64,000 nt of DNA. It comes from an uncultured Tateyamaria sp. (GTDB lineage Bacteria > Pseudomonadota > Alphaproteobacteria > Rhodobacterales > Rhodobacteraceae). Location of the stretch: the NCBI RefSeq assembly GCF_947487805.1, contig NZ_CANKXW010000002.1, positions 124,001 through 188,000 on the forward strand. The letters run 5' to 3'. A program made the position numbers and the translations under genes. Below are positions 26,564-36,515 of the stretch, piece after piece. Each line of letters starts with the position of its first letter. Positions within the stretch are counted from its first letter, which is position 1. The notes under the pieces were generated by a model. The model was not told the DNA's origin and made no database searches. It saw only the letters and a program-made list of their open reading frames with translations.

Positions 26564-28492
26564 TCAATCGTGCGTTTTGCCAAACAACTCGTCCGTGCTG
26601 GCATAGAGTTCAGAGAAAAACTCGCCGAGGCCGTAATCCCACCAGATCGCCTGTGGGTTGTGCAGTTTTGCATCCCGTTGCTGATAGCTTTCGAACCCGT
26701 TCAACCACACGAAAAATTCGTTGATTAACTCGTCATTGGGAACGTCCAGCTGAATGTTTCGCCCTTCGCGGCTGGACAGGTATTTCGCCAGATTGCGCTC
26801 GCGGCGGGCAATGTCGTGGATTTCACCGATGAGACGATCGACACCAACCTCTTCGATATAGTTACGGAACATCGTGCGGTACATGCTGCCGCCGTTGTCT
26901 GTATACACGCCTAGATATGGCAAGGGGTCATGGGTGAACATGCGGTCCAGTTCATCTCGCAATTGATTTGGATCCCGTCCTGCCGCCGCAAAGTCGATGA
27001 TCAGTTCCAAAAGGTCCCGAAAGCTGCCGACGATGATCCGATCTGCAACGTCACTACGCGGGTAGTGGTCAAAGGGTGGTTCCATGATGAGGCGCAACCG
27101 CGCGTCCAATTGGAAAAACCCTAGGGCGATCTCACGCAGCTTTTCTCGACTGACCGGCGGCGTTTCACCTTGCGGCAAGTCCCGATACTTGAGCAAAGTT
27201 GGCCACTGGATCGTGTCGAGTTTGTAAAGCGCCTGCGCTGCTTCGGGCGGGCTCGCTGCACTTCGGCCACTGCTTTGTATACCGTACATCGCTCCGAAAC
27301 CGGCCTCGGCGAGGTCGTGCCCTTCGAGGTCCAGCACAATTTCGTCGACGCCGTCATCGCTGTCAGAAACTGGTTCGGCATGTGCTGTATTTGGTTTTTC
27401 AATCTTGCCTGTTATGGGCACCTTTACGAAATCGTCTTCTTCCACGTACGCCTGAACCGTCGACGCATTCGATGCGTCCTGCTCACCTTCGACCTCTACT
27501 GAATTGGCGAACTCTTCCGGCAGGTGTTCTGGCCAGTAATTGTCGGCTGTCAATGTGTTGGGGCGCCGTGCATGAAGTGCCTGGTCAAATGTCTTGATAT
27601 GCCGCCACTCCGGTATGATCGGCGCCAGGTCGGATTGAACCGGCGGCGGAAACCAGACAGGCCGCGTGTCGTCAAACCCAAGAGGCGTCCCATGCGCAAT
27701 CTCTTCGGTTGCCCGTGTATCCAGCGAAATGAAGAAACCACCCCCCGCGGGCCCGGTAATGTCGTCGCTGACACCGCTGGCAAAGGACAAAAACCGCCCC
27801 TGAGTGGCAAATGCAGACCCATCCCGCACACCATCGGAGAACCCAGACGTCTCGAGTTCATCCGCGAGCCAATCTGCCACATCCACCTGTCCCGGCGCCT
27901 CAACACTGTCACCTTCGACTGATGGGCACGGCAACCGCACACGGGAGATTGAGACAATATCGTCGAGTGATTTCAACCCGCGATCCTTGAAACCTTCGGC
28001 CGGCAGATCAGCTCGGCGAAGGTCCGGACAATTCAGTCTATTCCGGTCCTCCTGTTTTTCGGAAACCGGCAAACCCCAACACCGATCACCATATTGCGTG
28101 GTAAAGAGCATGCGCGCGGCCCACCGGATCAATGCCGGTTCCCACTTGTCTTTGACAATCAACGCAGCGCAGTGCGTGAAACGCCGACCACCCTGCCCCT
28201 TGCCGCGTTCCGGTCGCGCCTCGATCCGGGAAAACACGCTAAGGTGCTCGCCCTTCAGGTACACAGGTGCGAACACAAAGGCGCCGCCCTTCATCCGCCG
28301 GGCGTCGATCTTTGTAACGGGCGGGTTCTCGGGAAAAAACAGACTGGTCGTGCACAGTTGCTGATACCGTTCGGGAAAGTCTTCGGTGGAAGCGACCAGT
28401 CGCGCCTCTACGCCAGGCTTGATCGGACCATCGGGTCCTTTTCCGCGCAAAAGTTTGCTGTAGATGCCCAAATGGTACTTGTACTGTTCCAT
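26564..28492 (-). CDS. Unknown cytoplasmic protein paired with the GTPase
   Basis: A 642-residue soluble protein beginning MEQYKYHLGIYSKLLRG. The ATG at 28492 is chosen for the GAGGGG site eight bases upstream, inside the stop region of the GTPase gene; a longer reading from 28612 overlaps that gene heavily. The N-terminal 150 residues form an alpha/beta-looking domain (CTTSLFFPENPPVTK, GGAFVFAPVYLKGEHLSVFSRIEA), a low-complexity acidic linker follows (about 330-420), and the C-terminal half is helical. Two-gene units of a P-loop GTPase and a large partner are known as GTPase-associated proteins (GAP1 type) in bacterial conflict systems; I suspect but cannot show that it belongs there. It is 11 bases downstream of the GTPase. 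Confidence 0.7.
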   Translation of the reverse strand: MEQYKYHLGIYSKLLRGKGPDGPIKPGVEARLVASTEDFPERYQQLCTTSLFFPENPPVTKIDARRMKGGAFVFAPVYLKGEHLSVFSRIEARPERGKGQGGRRFTHCAALIVKDKWEPALIRWAARMLFTTQYGDRCWGLPVSEKQEDRNRLNCPDLRRADLPAEGFKDRGLKSLDDIVSISRVRLPCPSVEGDSVEAPGQVDVADWLADELETSGFSDGVRDGSAFATQGRFLSFASGVSDDITGPAGGGFFISLDTRATEEIAHGTPLGFDDTRPVWFPPPVQSDLAPIIPEWRHIKTFDQALHARRPNTLTADNYWPEHLPEEFANSVEVEGEQDASNASTVQAYVEEDDFVKVPITGKIEKPNTAHAEPVSDSDDGVDEIVLDLEGHDLAEAGFGAMYGIQSSGRSAASPPEAAQALYKLDTIQWPTLLKYRDLPQGETPPVSREKLREIALGFFQLDARLRLIMEPPFDHYPRSDVADRIIVGSFRDLLELIIDFAAAGRDPNQLRDELDRMFTHDPLPYLGVYTDNGGSMYRTMFRNYIEEVGVDRLIGEIHDIARRERNLAKYLSSREGRNIQLDVPNDELINEFFVWLNGFESYQQRDAKLHNPQAIWWDYGLGEFFSELYASTDELFGKTHD

Positions 28493-28503
28493 TTGCGCGC
28501 CCC

Positions 28504-29655
28504 TCAGTCCGAGATATGCGCCAACGCGCGGTCTGCGGAAAATGACACCGGACCGGTGATGCGCCCGGTGAGCGCATAGAGCAGCGGTGGTGCGATATTG
28601 AACGGGCGCCACAACGACCGCGCCTGATCATCCTTCAGCGCGATCGGAAAGTGGTCCTTGTATTTCGACAAGTCTATGTCGTCATAGACGTCAATCGGTT
28701 CCGCCGCATAATCGTCAATCGGTTCCGCCGCATAGTCGTCAATCGGATCCACGGCGCGCGTCAACAGTCCGGGCGATTTTGACCATGGATAGAAATTCGG
28801 GCTGCCCGAATTCCGCACAAAACCGTAGGTCGACACCGGAAACACGCGCATGTCGAACGTGTCGTCCTTCAGGCTGTACGCGAGAAGCGACCTGAAGGTG
28901 GACAGAACTGCATTTCCACGAAAAAACCCATCGTAACGGGCCATCTCTGTTGCGCTTTCAGCCGCATAGACGCCATCGTTCATAAACGCGCGTTCGCATT
29001 TGGTGAAACACAGGGCGATACGCTGAAGCTTGGGCAGCGTGCCCAGCTTTTCGCGTTTGCGGCGTAGAGATTCCGTAATTTCACCCAGAAACCGCTGCGA
29101 AATGGCCGCTTTTGTCCCTTCATCATCAGACATCAGCGGCATGAACAGAACAAAGCCGCTGGAATCGTCCATTCCGTCCCGGTATTCTTGCCTTCGCGCC
29201 GTCGCATCCTTGTCATCTGACTGGATCATCTCGACCGGGGCCGCATCGGCGCCGCGCCCGTCCACGATACTGAATTCCAGTTCTTCCTCGCGCGCGGGCG
29301 CGGAGGACGACAGCGATGGAATGCCCAACCAGCCGGACTTCTGTACTTTTGCTTGCGCAGGTTGATGGAACGACATCTTGATGCCGTATCGACGGGCGGC
29401 GTTTGTTCCCTCGAGAAGGTACTCCTTGCCGGCCAGTAGAGATGCATAGTGCGTTCGAAGGTAGTCAAACGCGCGCTCTTCTTCGCTCCCGCTGGTAAAC
29501 ATCTCGCTTACAGAAAAATTCTGAACAAAATCGGGGCCATCCTCGAGATCCAGCCAAGACGGATTGTGGTTCAGAAATGCAGTAAGAAGGTTCGTCTTGC
29601 CCGACGCCGCTTGCCCCAGAAGGGTAATCGTCGGTAACTTCTTGTCTTTCTTCAT
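28504..29655 (-). CDS. P-loop GTPase of the tubulin-like/vWA block
   Basis: A 383-residue protein with the G-domain motifs in order: G1 GQAASGKT (14-21), G3 IVDGRG (Asp132-Gly135, the DxxG motif), G4-like FTKCER (T218-K-C-E221 in place of NKxD) and a G5-like FPVSTYG. A variant G4 motif means the base preference is uncertain. A short octapeptide repeat (PIDDYAAE, twice and a third partial) lies at about 303-325. There is no membrane segment. A GTPase is an expected partner of tubulin-like/vWA sets. It is the first gene of a two-gene minus-strand operon starting in an AT-rich divergent region. It has no strong ribosome site. Confidence 0.8.
   Translation of the reverse strand: MKKDKKLPTITLLGQAASGKTNLLTAFLNHNPSWLDLEDGPDFVQNFSVSEMFTSGSEEERAFDYLRTHYASLLAGKEYLLEGTNAARRYGIKMSFHQPAQAKVQKSGWLGIPSLSSSAPAREEELEFSIVDGRGADAAPVEMIQSDDKDATARRQEYRDGMDDSSGFVLFMPLMSDDEGTKAAISQRFLGEITESLRRKREKLGTLPKLQRIALCFTKCERAFMNDGVYAAESATEMARYDGFFRGNAVLSTFRSLLAYSLKDDTFDMRVFPVSTYGFVRNSGSPNFYPWSKSPGLLTRAVDPIDDYAAEPIDDYAAEPIDVYDDIDLSKYKDHFPIALKDDQARSLWRPFNIAPPLLYALTGRITGPVSFSADRALAHISD
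28690..28750 (-). repeat. 24-base tandem repeat within the GTPase gene
   Basis: Two exact or nearly exact 24-base units (28690-28713 and 28714-28737) and a partial third encode PIDDYAAE-PIDDYAAE-PIDVYDD. The number of units may vary between strains by slippage and would change the length of an acidic surface loop without breaking the frame. Confidence 0.85.
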
Positions 29656-29806
29656 GGCAACCGAGCGATCTTATTGAACAATGTTTAATTTGTTCCTTGA
29701 GTATGGGCAATTTACCATAATTATAAAAGGCGCAAGATTGTCAAAACCAAACGTGTATCCTAAGTTTATTTAATATTTAGACAATCTGTCAACGAACGCT
29801 GGTGCC
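29656..29806. promoter_or_regulatory. AT-rich divergent promoter region with inverted repeat
   Basis: A 151-base region between the GTPase and the orphan gene, much richer in A and T than anything around it (runs such as TTTACCATAATTATAAAAGG). AGATTGTC at 29735-29742 is the exact complement of GACAATCT at 29780-29787, 37 bases apart. The core octamer CAAGATTG (29733-29740) matches the palindrome region at 12538-12560. A shared repressor site is a hypothesis. Confidence 0.45.
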
Positions 29807-31900
29807 ATGGCTCTGTACGAATATCTCTGGGATGATAGGGCGAACTGTCTGCTGGTTTACGTGGACGCCCCCGAGGATATCGACGTCGTCACAGTCGAAC
29901 ATTTGCAGGACGGAGAATTCCGCACCATCGGCGTCGGAATACCTGGTGTGTCTGGTCAGGGCGGGTTCGAGATCTTTGCCGTTGCATTGCCCGAAGATGC
30001 CGGAATTGCGCCCGTTATGCTCACCGTCAGTGGCGTCAAATCAGCCAAGTCTTCTGGTGGTCCGCGCCCAACCGAGTTGATCGAGCGCATCACGCTTGAT
30101 GCACATGCAAATTTCGATAAGGCAGATCGAAAGCACTGGATCGTCGAATACGCAAACGACACGCCGATGATCAACATACTGGATGCAGACGAAAAAGTGC
30201 CGACAAGCACGATTTCATCGGTATTGGCGAGCACGCGCCACGGCCAGACCATCGGTCCTGCACAGAACTCGTCCGGCGAAGGTCAGGGCGGCACGTTGCG
30301 CGCGCGCATCTTTCAGGACGAAAGCGGCGAGCACGGCGCACTCGAAGTCGAGATAGTCGCGGCGGACGACGAATTGCTGCCTGAAACGCAAGTCAGCTTT
30401 TACACGCTGTCGGCCGTTGACCATGTTCTGCCCGCTCTTAAATCCGGTCGCATGGACCTTGAGACGCTCAACAATGCGGACATTGCTGTGTTTGGTGGCG
30501 TGCGCAACGGCACGCGCCAGCATGTGTTTCAAACCCCTTCGGACAGCAACGACGAGAACAGCAAGCACATCGCATTTCTGGATCGCATCGCCATTGCGAC
30601 ACGGCCACCGTCACGCTTTATCTTCGAACGCTCCGCGACCCAATCGCATCCTATTGGCAAGAAGGGCGCGATGATGATCGTGAACGGCAAGGATGACTTT
30701 CCCTATGTCGACGATGGCGCCTTGCTTGACGTGTTCCTCGATGCGCAGCCTGCAATAACAACGGCTAGCAACATGGATTTCGTTCGGGCCTTTGCGGACG
30801 CTGGCAAACCGATGCAGCCTGACGACCTGGACTTTGCGAACGAGCTTACAGCCGCCGTCTACAGTGAGTTGGCTCACCTGATCGCCGACACGCATCAAAG
30901 CAATGCGGCACATCTTGCGCCCGCAGGTATCAATCAGTTCCTGAGTGCACCCACTTATTTCGGTATGCTTGCCGCCTTGGATCCCGCTCGGATGCCAACC
31001 TTCGGGCCCCGGCGTTTGGCGTCTGAACTGGCGCGCGGGACAGAAACCGAAGTATTGCAATACCTCGCCAGTATCGTGTTGCAGACGGAAGCGAAAGATC
31101 AGCCCCGCATCAAACTATGGCTCGATAGTATCGATGCCTCTCAATCTGCATTCCGGGCCATCACCCTACCCTTCCATGAGCAATCATTGACAGCCATTGC
31201 GGCCGGTATTGACGCCTCTCACATCGAACTTGGTCAAGTCGACCAGCTTTCTGACCTCGTTGACATCAGTATGCGGCGCCAAATCCTTGACGTGCTAACA
31301 GCTGCCGAAGTTCTGCCAGTCGAATACGCCGCGCAATTTATCAGCGCCGCATCCGATGACATCGGCGAAGACGCGAGCGCGGTGCATGAGCTCGTGGACG
31401 AGACGCTTGATTTTTGCCAACGCGCCTTTGACGCAAGCGGTCTGCATCGCGGCGGCGCGCTCGAGACGCGAGATTTGTTTGCCTTGGCGCAGGTCACTGT
31501 GCCCAAACGCGCCGCACGGACGGTCGTGGACACGGCGCAAACCAGTTTGCTGGTCAAACTGACAGAAAGCCTTGCGGGTGAGACGATCTCACTGTGGGAA
31601 TACCCGGTGGATGCTTTGCTGAACCGCATCGCGACGTTTCTTTACGAACGGTTCAAAGCGGATTTTGACCGAATCCAGTCCATTGTTCGCAGCGCAAACC
31701 TCGTGGACCCTTTGCAGGGGACACCTGGGACCGTGGTGCAATTCTCACCGAACCAGACAGCCTCCTTGCATGATGAAGCGCCGGGGTTCCGCCGCCGTCC
31801 CAGCCATGACGAGATGGCGTGGCTGAGCGCGATTGACGGTGACCCTGTGCTCATTGCCGAGTGCAAAGCGGACTTGCTGCGTCAGCTTGACGTCGCCTGA
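29807..31900 (+). CDS. Protein of unknown function at the end of the block
   Basis: A 697-residue soluble protein. Residues 1-130 look like a beta-sandwich (YEYLWDDRANCLLVYVDAPEDIDVVTVEHLQDG), 160-215 hold a second beta-rich segment, and 330-640 are helical and repetitive in feel. No signal peptide, membrane helix or catalytic motif could be recognised. It has its own promoter region, diverging from the GTPase, and ends five bases before the convergent peroxidase. Base composition resembles the rest of the block. It may be an adaptor or effector of the system; this rests on position only. The ATG at 29807 has no strong ribosome site. Confidence 0.7.
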   Translation: MALYEYLWDDRANCLLVYVDAPEDIDVVTVEHLQDGEFRTIGVGIPGVSGQGGFEIFAVALPEDAGIAPVMLTVSGVKSAKSSGGPRPTELIERITLDAHANFDKADRKHWIVEYANDTPMINILDADEKVPTSTISSVLASTRHGQTIGPAQNSSGEGQGGTLRARIFQDESGEHGALEVEIVAADDELLPETQVSFYTLSAVDHVLPALKSGRMDLETLNNADIAVFGGVRNGTRQHVFQTPSDSNDENSKHIAFLDRIAIATRPPSRFIFERSATQSHPIGKKGAMMIVNGKDDFPYVDDGALLDVFLDAQPAITTASNMDFVRAFADAGKPMQPDDLDFANELTAAVYSELAHLIADTHQSNAAHLAPAGINQFLSAPTYFGMLAALDPARMPTFGPRRLASELARGTETEVLQYLASIVLQTEAKDQPRIKLWLDSIDASQSAFRAITLPFHEQSLTAIAAGIDASHIELGQVDQLSDLVDISMRRQILDVLTAAEVLPVEYAAQFISAASDDIGEDASAVHELVDETLDFCQRAFDASGLHRGGALETRDLFALAQVTVPKRAARTVVDTAQTSLLVKLTESLAGETISLWEYPVDALLNRIATFLYERFKADFDRIQSIVRSANLVDPLQGTPGTVVQFSPNQTASLHDEAPGFRRRPSHDEMAWLSAIDGDPVLIAECKADLLRQLDVA

Positions 31901-31905
31901 GAAGA

Positions 31906-34608
31906 TTACAACCGCCCCATCATCGCGCGGGTTTCCCGGACGGACACCACCGGGCGCGCGGTTTTGATCGCGGCACTTTGCTCGGCCAGTTCCGGGAACA
32001 GCTCCAATAGCTCCGCCCGCGTGGCCGGATCCATGGTACGCAGAGCTTCGGGGCCTGTGTGCAGGCTTTCCGATGCGATCCCTTCGGCGAACACAATCTC
32101 ATGCGCGTCAAAGGCGATGTGGATATAGGTCACGAGGCCGCCGGGCACGGACCGGATCGTGCCGTTGTTCACCAACCCCTTGGCCGGGGCCAAGACGGCA
32201 TCTTCGGCGCAATAGATCTGGCTGCGCCAGTCGGCCAACAACATGCGGTGCTGCGGCGACACCCATAGGTCCCGCCCGTTACCCAGCGTGTCACGCGTGA
32301 TGCAGATCGGGGCCAATGCGCCCTCTGCCGGAACTGTTGAGCGCCCGATCCAACGGACCGGTTGCAGCCCACGGTCGAGTGTCCAGACGAGATCCCCGAC
32401 CTTGAGCGAGGCGATGTCGACTTTGCCCGCCTGTGCGATGATCCGCGTGCCCGGCGTGAAACAGGTGACCCCTTCGATATTCTCGAAGGTGACGGAATGG
32501 CCGGTTTCGCTGCCATCTGCGTTCAGGTACACGATGCGCCCGGAACCGCTTGCCGAACTGCCGCCGTCCCAGTCGATACGGTGCAGCCCCTCGACCGTCA
32601 GCCGATCAAGGCCGGAACCGCCATCGAGATGACCAATCGCGGCCCCGGCAACGAGACGCAGCGCGTCATTGCCAGCACCCGCATCTACCGTGCCTTGGAC
32701 GCTGGCGCGACTGCCAATCGAAATCGTGTCGCCACCTGCTCCGGTATCCACCCCACCATTTACAGAGGCCCGTCCGTCCATCCACAGGAAGTCGTCACCG
32801 GCTCCACCAAGTACATCGCCGCCCACCTGCGCCATGTCCATGAGAGCAATCGTGTCGTTCCCCGTACCACCCCGCATGTCGCCCTGCACCTCACCGGAGC
32901 CTGCAATGACGACATGGTCATCCCCCGAACCCGCATGGATGTCGCCACGGACATTGCCGCTGGTTTGTATGATACGATCAGCACCCGCGCCCGTGCGCAC
33001 TTCGCCGTCGATATCTGTCCCACCTTCGATCAGAACCGTGTCGGCACCTTTGCCGGTCTCGACGCTATCCGTGATTGCAACGGCGGACAGAGTGACGTCA
33101 TCCGCGGCATCGCTGGTGTCTGGCGCATCCGCGGCCTCCACATCGCGTTCGACAGCGACAAATACATCCTCCTGTACCATGTCCACGTCGGTATTGCGGA
33201 CAATGATATCCGCAAACCCGCTGGCTTCGACTTCGGCGATGATCTCGGCGCCCAAGGCCGGATCGAGGTGGCCAAAGGTTTCGTCTGCTGCGCGCGTGCG
33301 GTCGAACTGATCCGCGACGATGGCGGTGAAGAGAGGGCCGATCTGCGTGCCGGGCACGGGGTCTTCGGCCAGCCCACCGGTCCAGAGATCCACCTGGAAC
33401 ACATCGTCAAACGCTGCCGCCAAACGCGCCTGGGTGTCCGGATCAGAGGTGAAAATGCTGAAATTTTCGGGGGCGAGCGTCGACGGGTCGATATCCCCCA
33501 AGAGGGCCGCGCGCGTGTCCACATAGCTTTGCAGGCCGTGGTCCAGACCGCGCGCCATGTTCAACGCAGGCAATGAAAACCCGCTCACCCCGTCCGGCGT
33601 TTCGAGAAAGAAGTTCAGCGCATCCACAACTTGTGCGTCGACTTCCTGGGCGGTGTTCGCCAACTGTCCACGGATCAGGCTTTCGATGCCATTGGCCTGC
33701 ACACCGGTGTGGTTAAAAAAACTGTCCATCAGCCCGGCAGAACCATCATCGGCCCCGGCATCATCCATGCTGTCGATCTGGTCGCTGACCAGCGTGTGGC
33801 CCAGCCGGAAAGCGGCGGTGGAGAACTCGACCGACATTTGTCCGTCGGCATCCGGATCATGGGACGCATCATCATCCACCGCATCCCCGATCAGATGCGG
33901 CAACCATTCTTCGTAGGTGATCTTTTGCATCTCGTATTCGACGATCTGGCGCGCGCCGTCATAGAGCTGTTCGTCGTCCCAATGGGGATGACGTTCGGCC
34001 AGCCGTTCGGCCCAATAGTTGTGCTCACGCACGAAGAGCGTGTGCATGGACAACAGGTTAGGGTTCTCGTTGGCACGGATATCCCCGGCCAGGTAAACCG
34101 GGTTGGCTGATGTGATATCCCCCGCCATCACCGCGTCTTCGCTGGCTTGCGGCAACAGATCGCGGGCGGAACTGGCGTCTTCGGTCACGCTCAGCTTGCC
34201 ACCCTCAAAGGCGCGCAAAAGGGCGGCGCGATCCTCGGTCGAGCCATAGACATTGCTACCGTCGATTTGCCAGGTAACGGCGTTTACGGGCACACGGGCG
34301 CCATCCTCGTCCAGTTCGAATTCGGATCTGTGGATGTCATGCGGCATGCCCGACACGGCGAGCGTACCTGCATCCTCGCTTTCTGGTGTCAGGACGATGT
34401 CGTGGTCCAGAAACTGACCCCACGTGGTGAACAGCGTCGACAGGTTCGCGCTGTTGGGCATGTCGCCGTCCTGATCAAAGACGGTACGCGCAACGCTCAG
34501 CGGGTCCGCGCCACCGGCAAAGGGCGTGCTGACATCGTCGTCATAGCGCGCTTCGTTCAAACGCACCTGACGCTCCATCTCTTCGAGGAACGGACACTTG
34601 CTACTCAT
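31906..34608 (-). CDS. Animal-type haem peroxidase with RTX-like repeats and C-terminal Hint domain
   Basis: A 900-residue protein in three parts. The peroxidase domain (about 1-470) has the distal His in WGQFLDHD (63-70), the catalytic Arg in LFVREHNYW (R194), and the proximal His in AFRLGHTL (H271), the myeloperoxidase arrangement. About 530-690 hold seven GxGxD-type calcium motifs (TGAGAD, AGSGDD, GGTGND, GGAGDD and others) separated by beta-helix-like turns. From Cys716 (CFTPGTRI) a Hint domain of the kind common in roseobacters follows (VSPQHRMLL, YIHIAFDAHEIVFAEG). No signal peptide; RTX motifs suggest type I secretion, but no transporter is nearby. Related peroxidases oxidise halides; the substrate here is unknown. 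Confidence 0.88.
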   Translation of the reverse strand: MSSKCPFLEEMERQVRLNEARYDDDVSTPFAGGADPLSVARTVFDQDGDMPNSANLSTLFTTWGQFLDHDIVLTPESEDAGTLAVSGMPHDIHRSEFELDEDGARVPVNAVTWQIDGSNVYGSTEDRAALLRAFEGGKLSVTEDASSARDLLPQASEDAVMAGDITSANPVYLAGDIRANENPNLLSMHTLFVREHNYWAERLAERHPHWDDEQLYDGARQIVEYEMQKITYEEWLPHLIGDAVDDDASHDPDADGQMSVEFSTAAFRLGHTLVSDQIDSMDDAGADDGSAGLMDSFFNHTGVQANGIESLIRGQLANTAQEVDAQVVDALNFFLETPDGVSGFSLPALNMARGLDHGLQSYVDTRAALLGDIDPSTLAPENFSIFTSDPDTQARLAAAFDDVFQVDLWTGGLAEDPVPGTQIGPLFTAIVADQFDRTRAADETFGHLDPALGAEIIAEVEASGFADIIVRNTDVDMVQEDVFVAVERDVEAADAPDTSDAADDVTLSAVAITDSVETGKGADTVLIEGGTDIDGEVRTGAGADRIIQTSGNVRGDIHAGSGDDHVVIAGSGEVQGDMRGGTGNDTIALMDMAQVGGDVLGGAGDDFLWMDGRASVNGGVDTGAGGDTISIGSRASVQGTVDAGAGNDALRLVAGAAIGHLDGGSGLDRLTVEGLHRIDWDGGSSASGSGRIVYLNADGSETGHSVTFENIEGVTCFTPGTRIIAQAGKVDIASLKVGDLVWTLDRGLQPVRWIGRSTVPAEGALAPICITRDTLGNGRDLWVSPQHRMLLADWRSQIYCAEDAVLAPAKGLVNNGTIRSVPGGLVTYIHIAFDAHEIVFAEGIASESLHTGPEALRTMDPATRAELLELFPELAEQSAAIKTARPVVSVRETRAMMGRL

Positions 34609-34696
34609 GGCTCACCCAACGCGGACACTCACAAAACCGCTATATGCCATGCGGGTGTGGCGAAAGTTTGGCAGCTTGGTGTGTTAAATCCGAGAC

Positions 34697-35917
<1,221 letters not shown>

Positions 35918-35918
35918 C

Positions 35919-36515
35919 TTAAAGTCCTCCGGCTGACACGCCCATCAGGGTCAGAATCAGCATCAATCCCAAAAACAGGCCCGCGATCACCGACACGAAC
36001 AGACCAAAGGCCTGAAACAGGGATCCAAAGCGATGTGCTGCACTGATGAAGTGCAACAAGAGCCAGAAAGCCACCACGACAACAATCAGGGCAAAGAGCC
36101 CCGCCAGCATCGGCACCGCAAGGCTGAGCACGAACACAACAAGCTGTGCGGCGGCGCGCAAGCCCTGTAACCAAACCAGCAGGACCAGCATATCTACCAT
36201 GCTGCCCTGCCCGCCCATGGCGCGACCGGCCCAGTACAACGCCTGCACCATGACGACCAAGCCACCAGCGACAAGCGCAAACAGCACGAACGGGCGTTCC
36301 ATCAACGTCAGGATCGGCATCGCTTGCCGCGCAGCGTCATCCACTGATCCGGGCAGCAGCACCACGGGCGCCGACGTCAGGATTGCATTGACCGCGGCCA
36401 CCGCAAAGAGCGCCATGTAGACGATCCTGCTGTCCAGCTCCCACGCCATGATCCGCTGCGCCGTAGCTTGTGGGTCGCGCAGCGTGTCCACCGCCAGCTC
36501 GATGACCGGTTTCAT
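35919..36515 (-). CDS. Yip1-like membrane protein
   Basis: A 198-residue protein starting MKPVIELAVDTLRDPQATAQRIMAWEL, followed by five hydrophobic helices (for example IVYMALFAVAAVNAILTSAPVVLL and LFALIVVVVAFWLLLHFISAA). A soluble amphipathic N-terminus followed by about five membrane spans is the Yip1-domain pattern. The ATG at 36515 overlaps the stop of the upstream gene (ATGA), which decides for this start over a longer reading. It lies between sufD and sufS and is certainly part of their transcript, but a role in Fe-S assembly is not known. Confidence 0.75.
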   Translation of the reverse strand: MKPVIELAVDTLRDPQATAQRIMAWELDSRIVYMALFAVAAVNAILTSAPVVLLPGSVDDAARQAMPILTLMERPFVLFALVAGGLVVMVQALYWAGRAMGGQGSMVDMLVLLVWLQGLRAAAQLVVFVLSLAVPMLAGLFALIVVVVAFWLLLHFISAAHRFGSLFQAFGLFVSVIAGLFLGLMLILTLMGVSAGGL

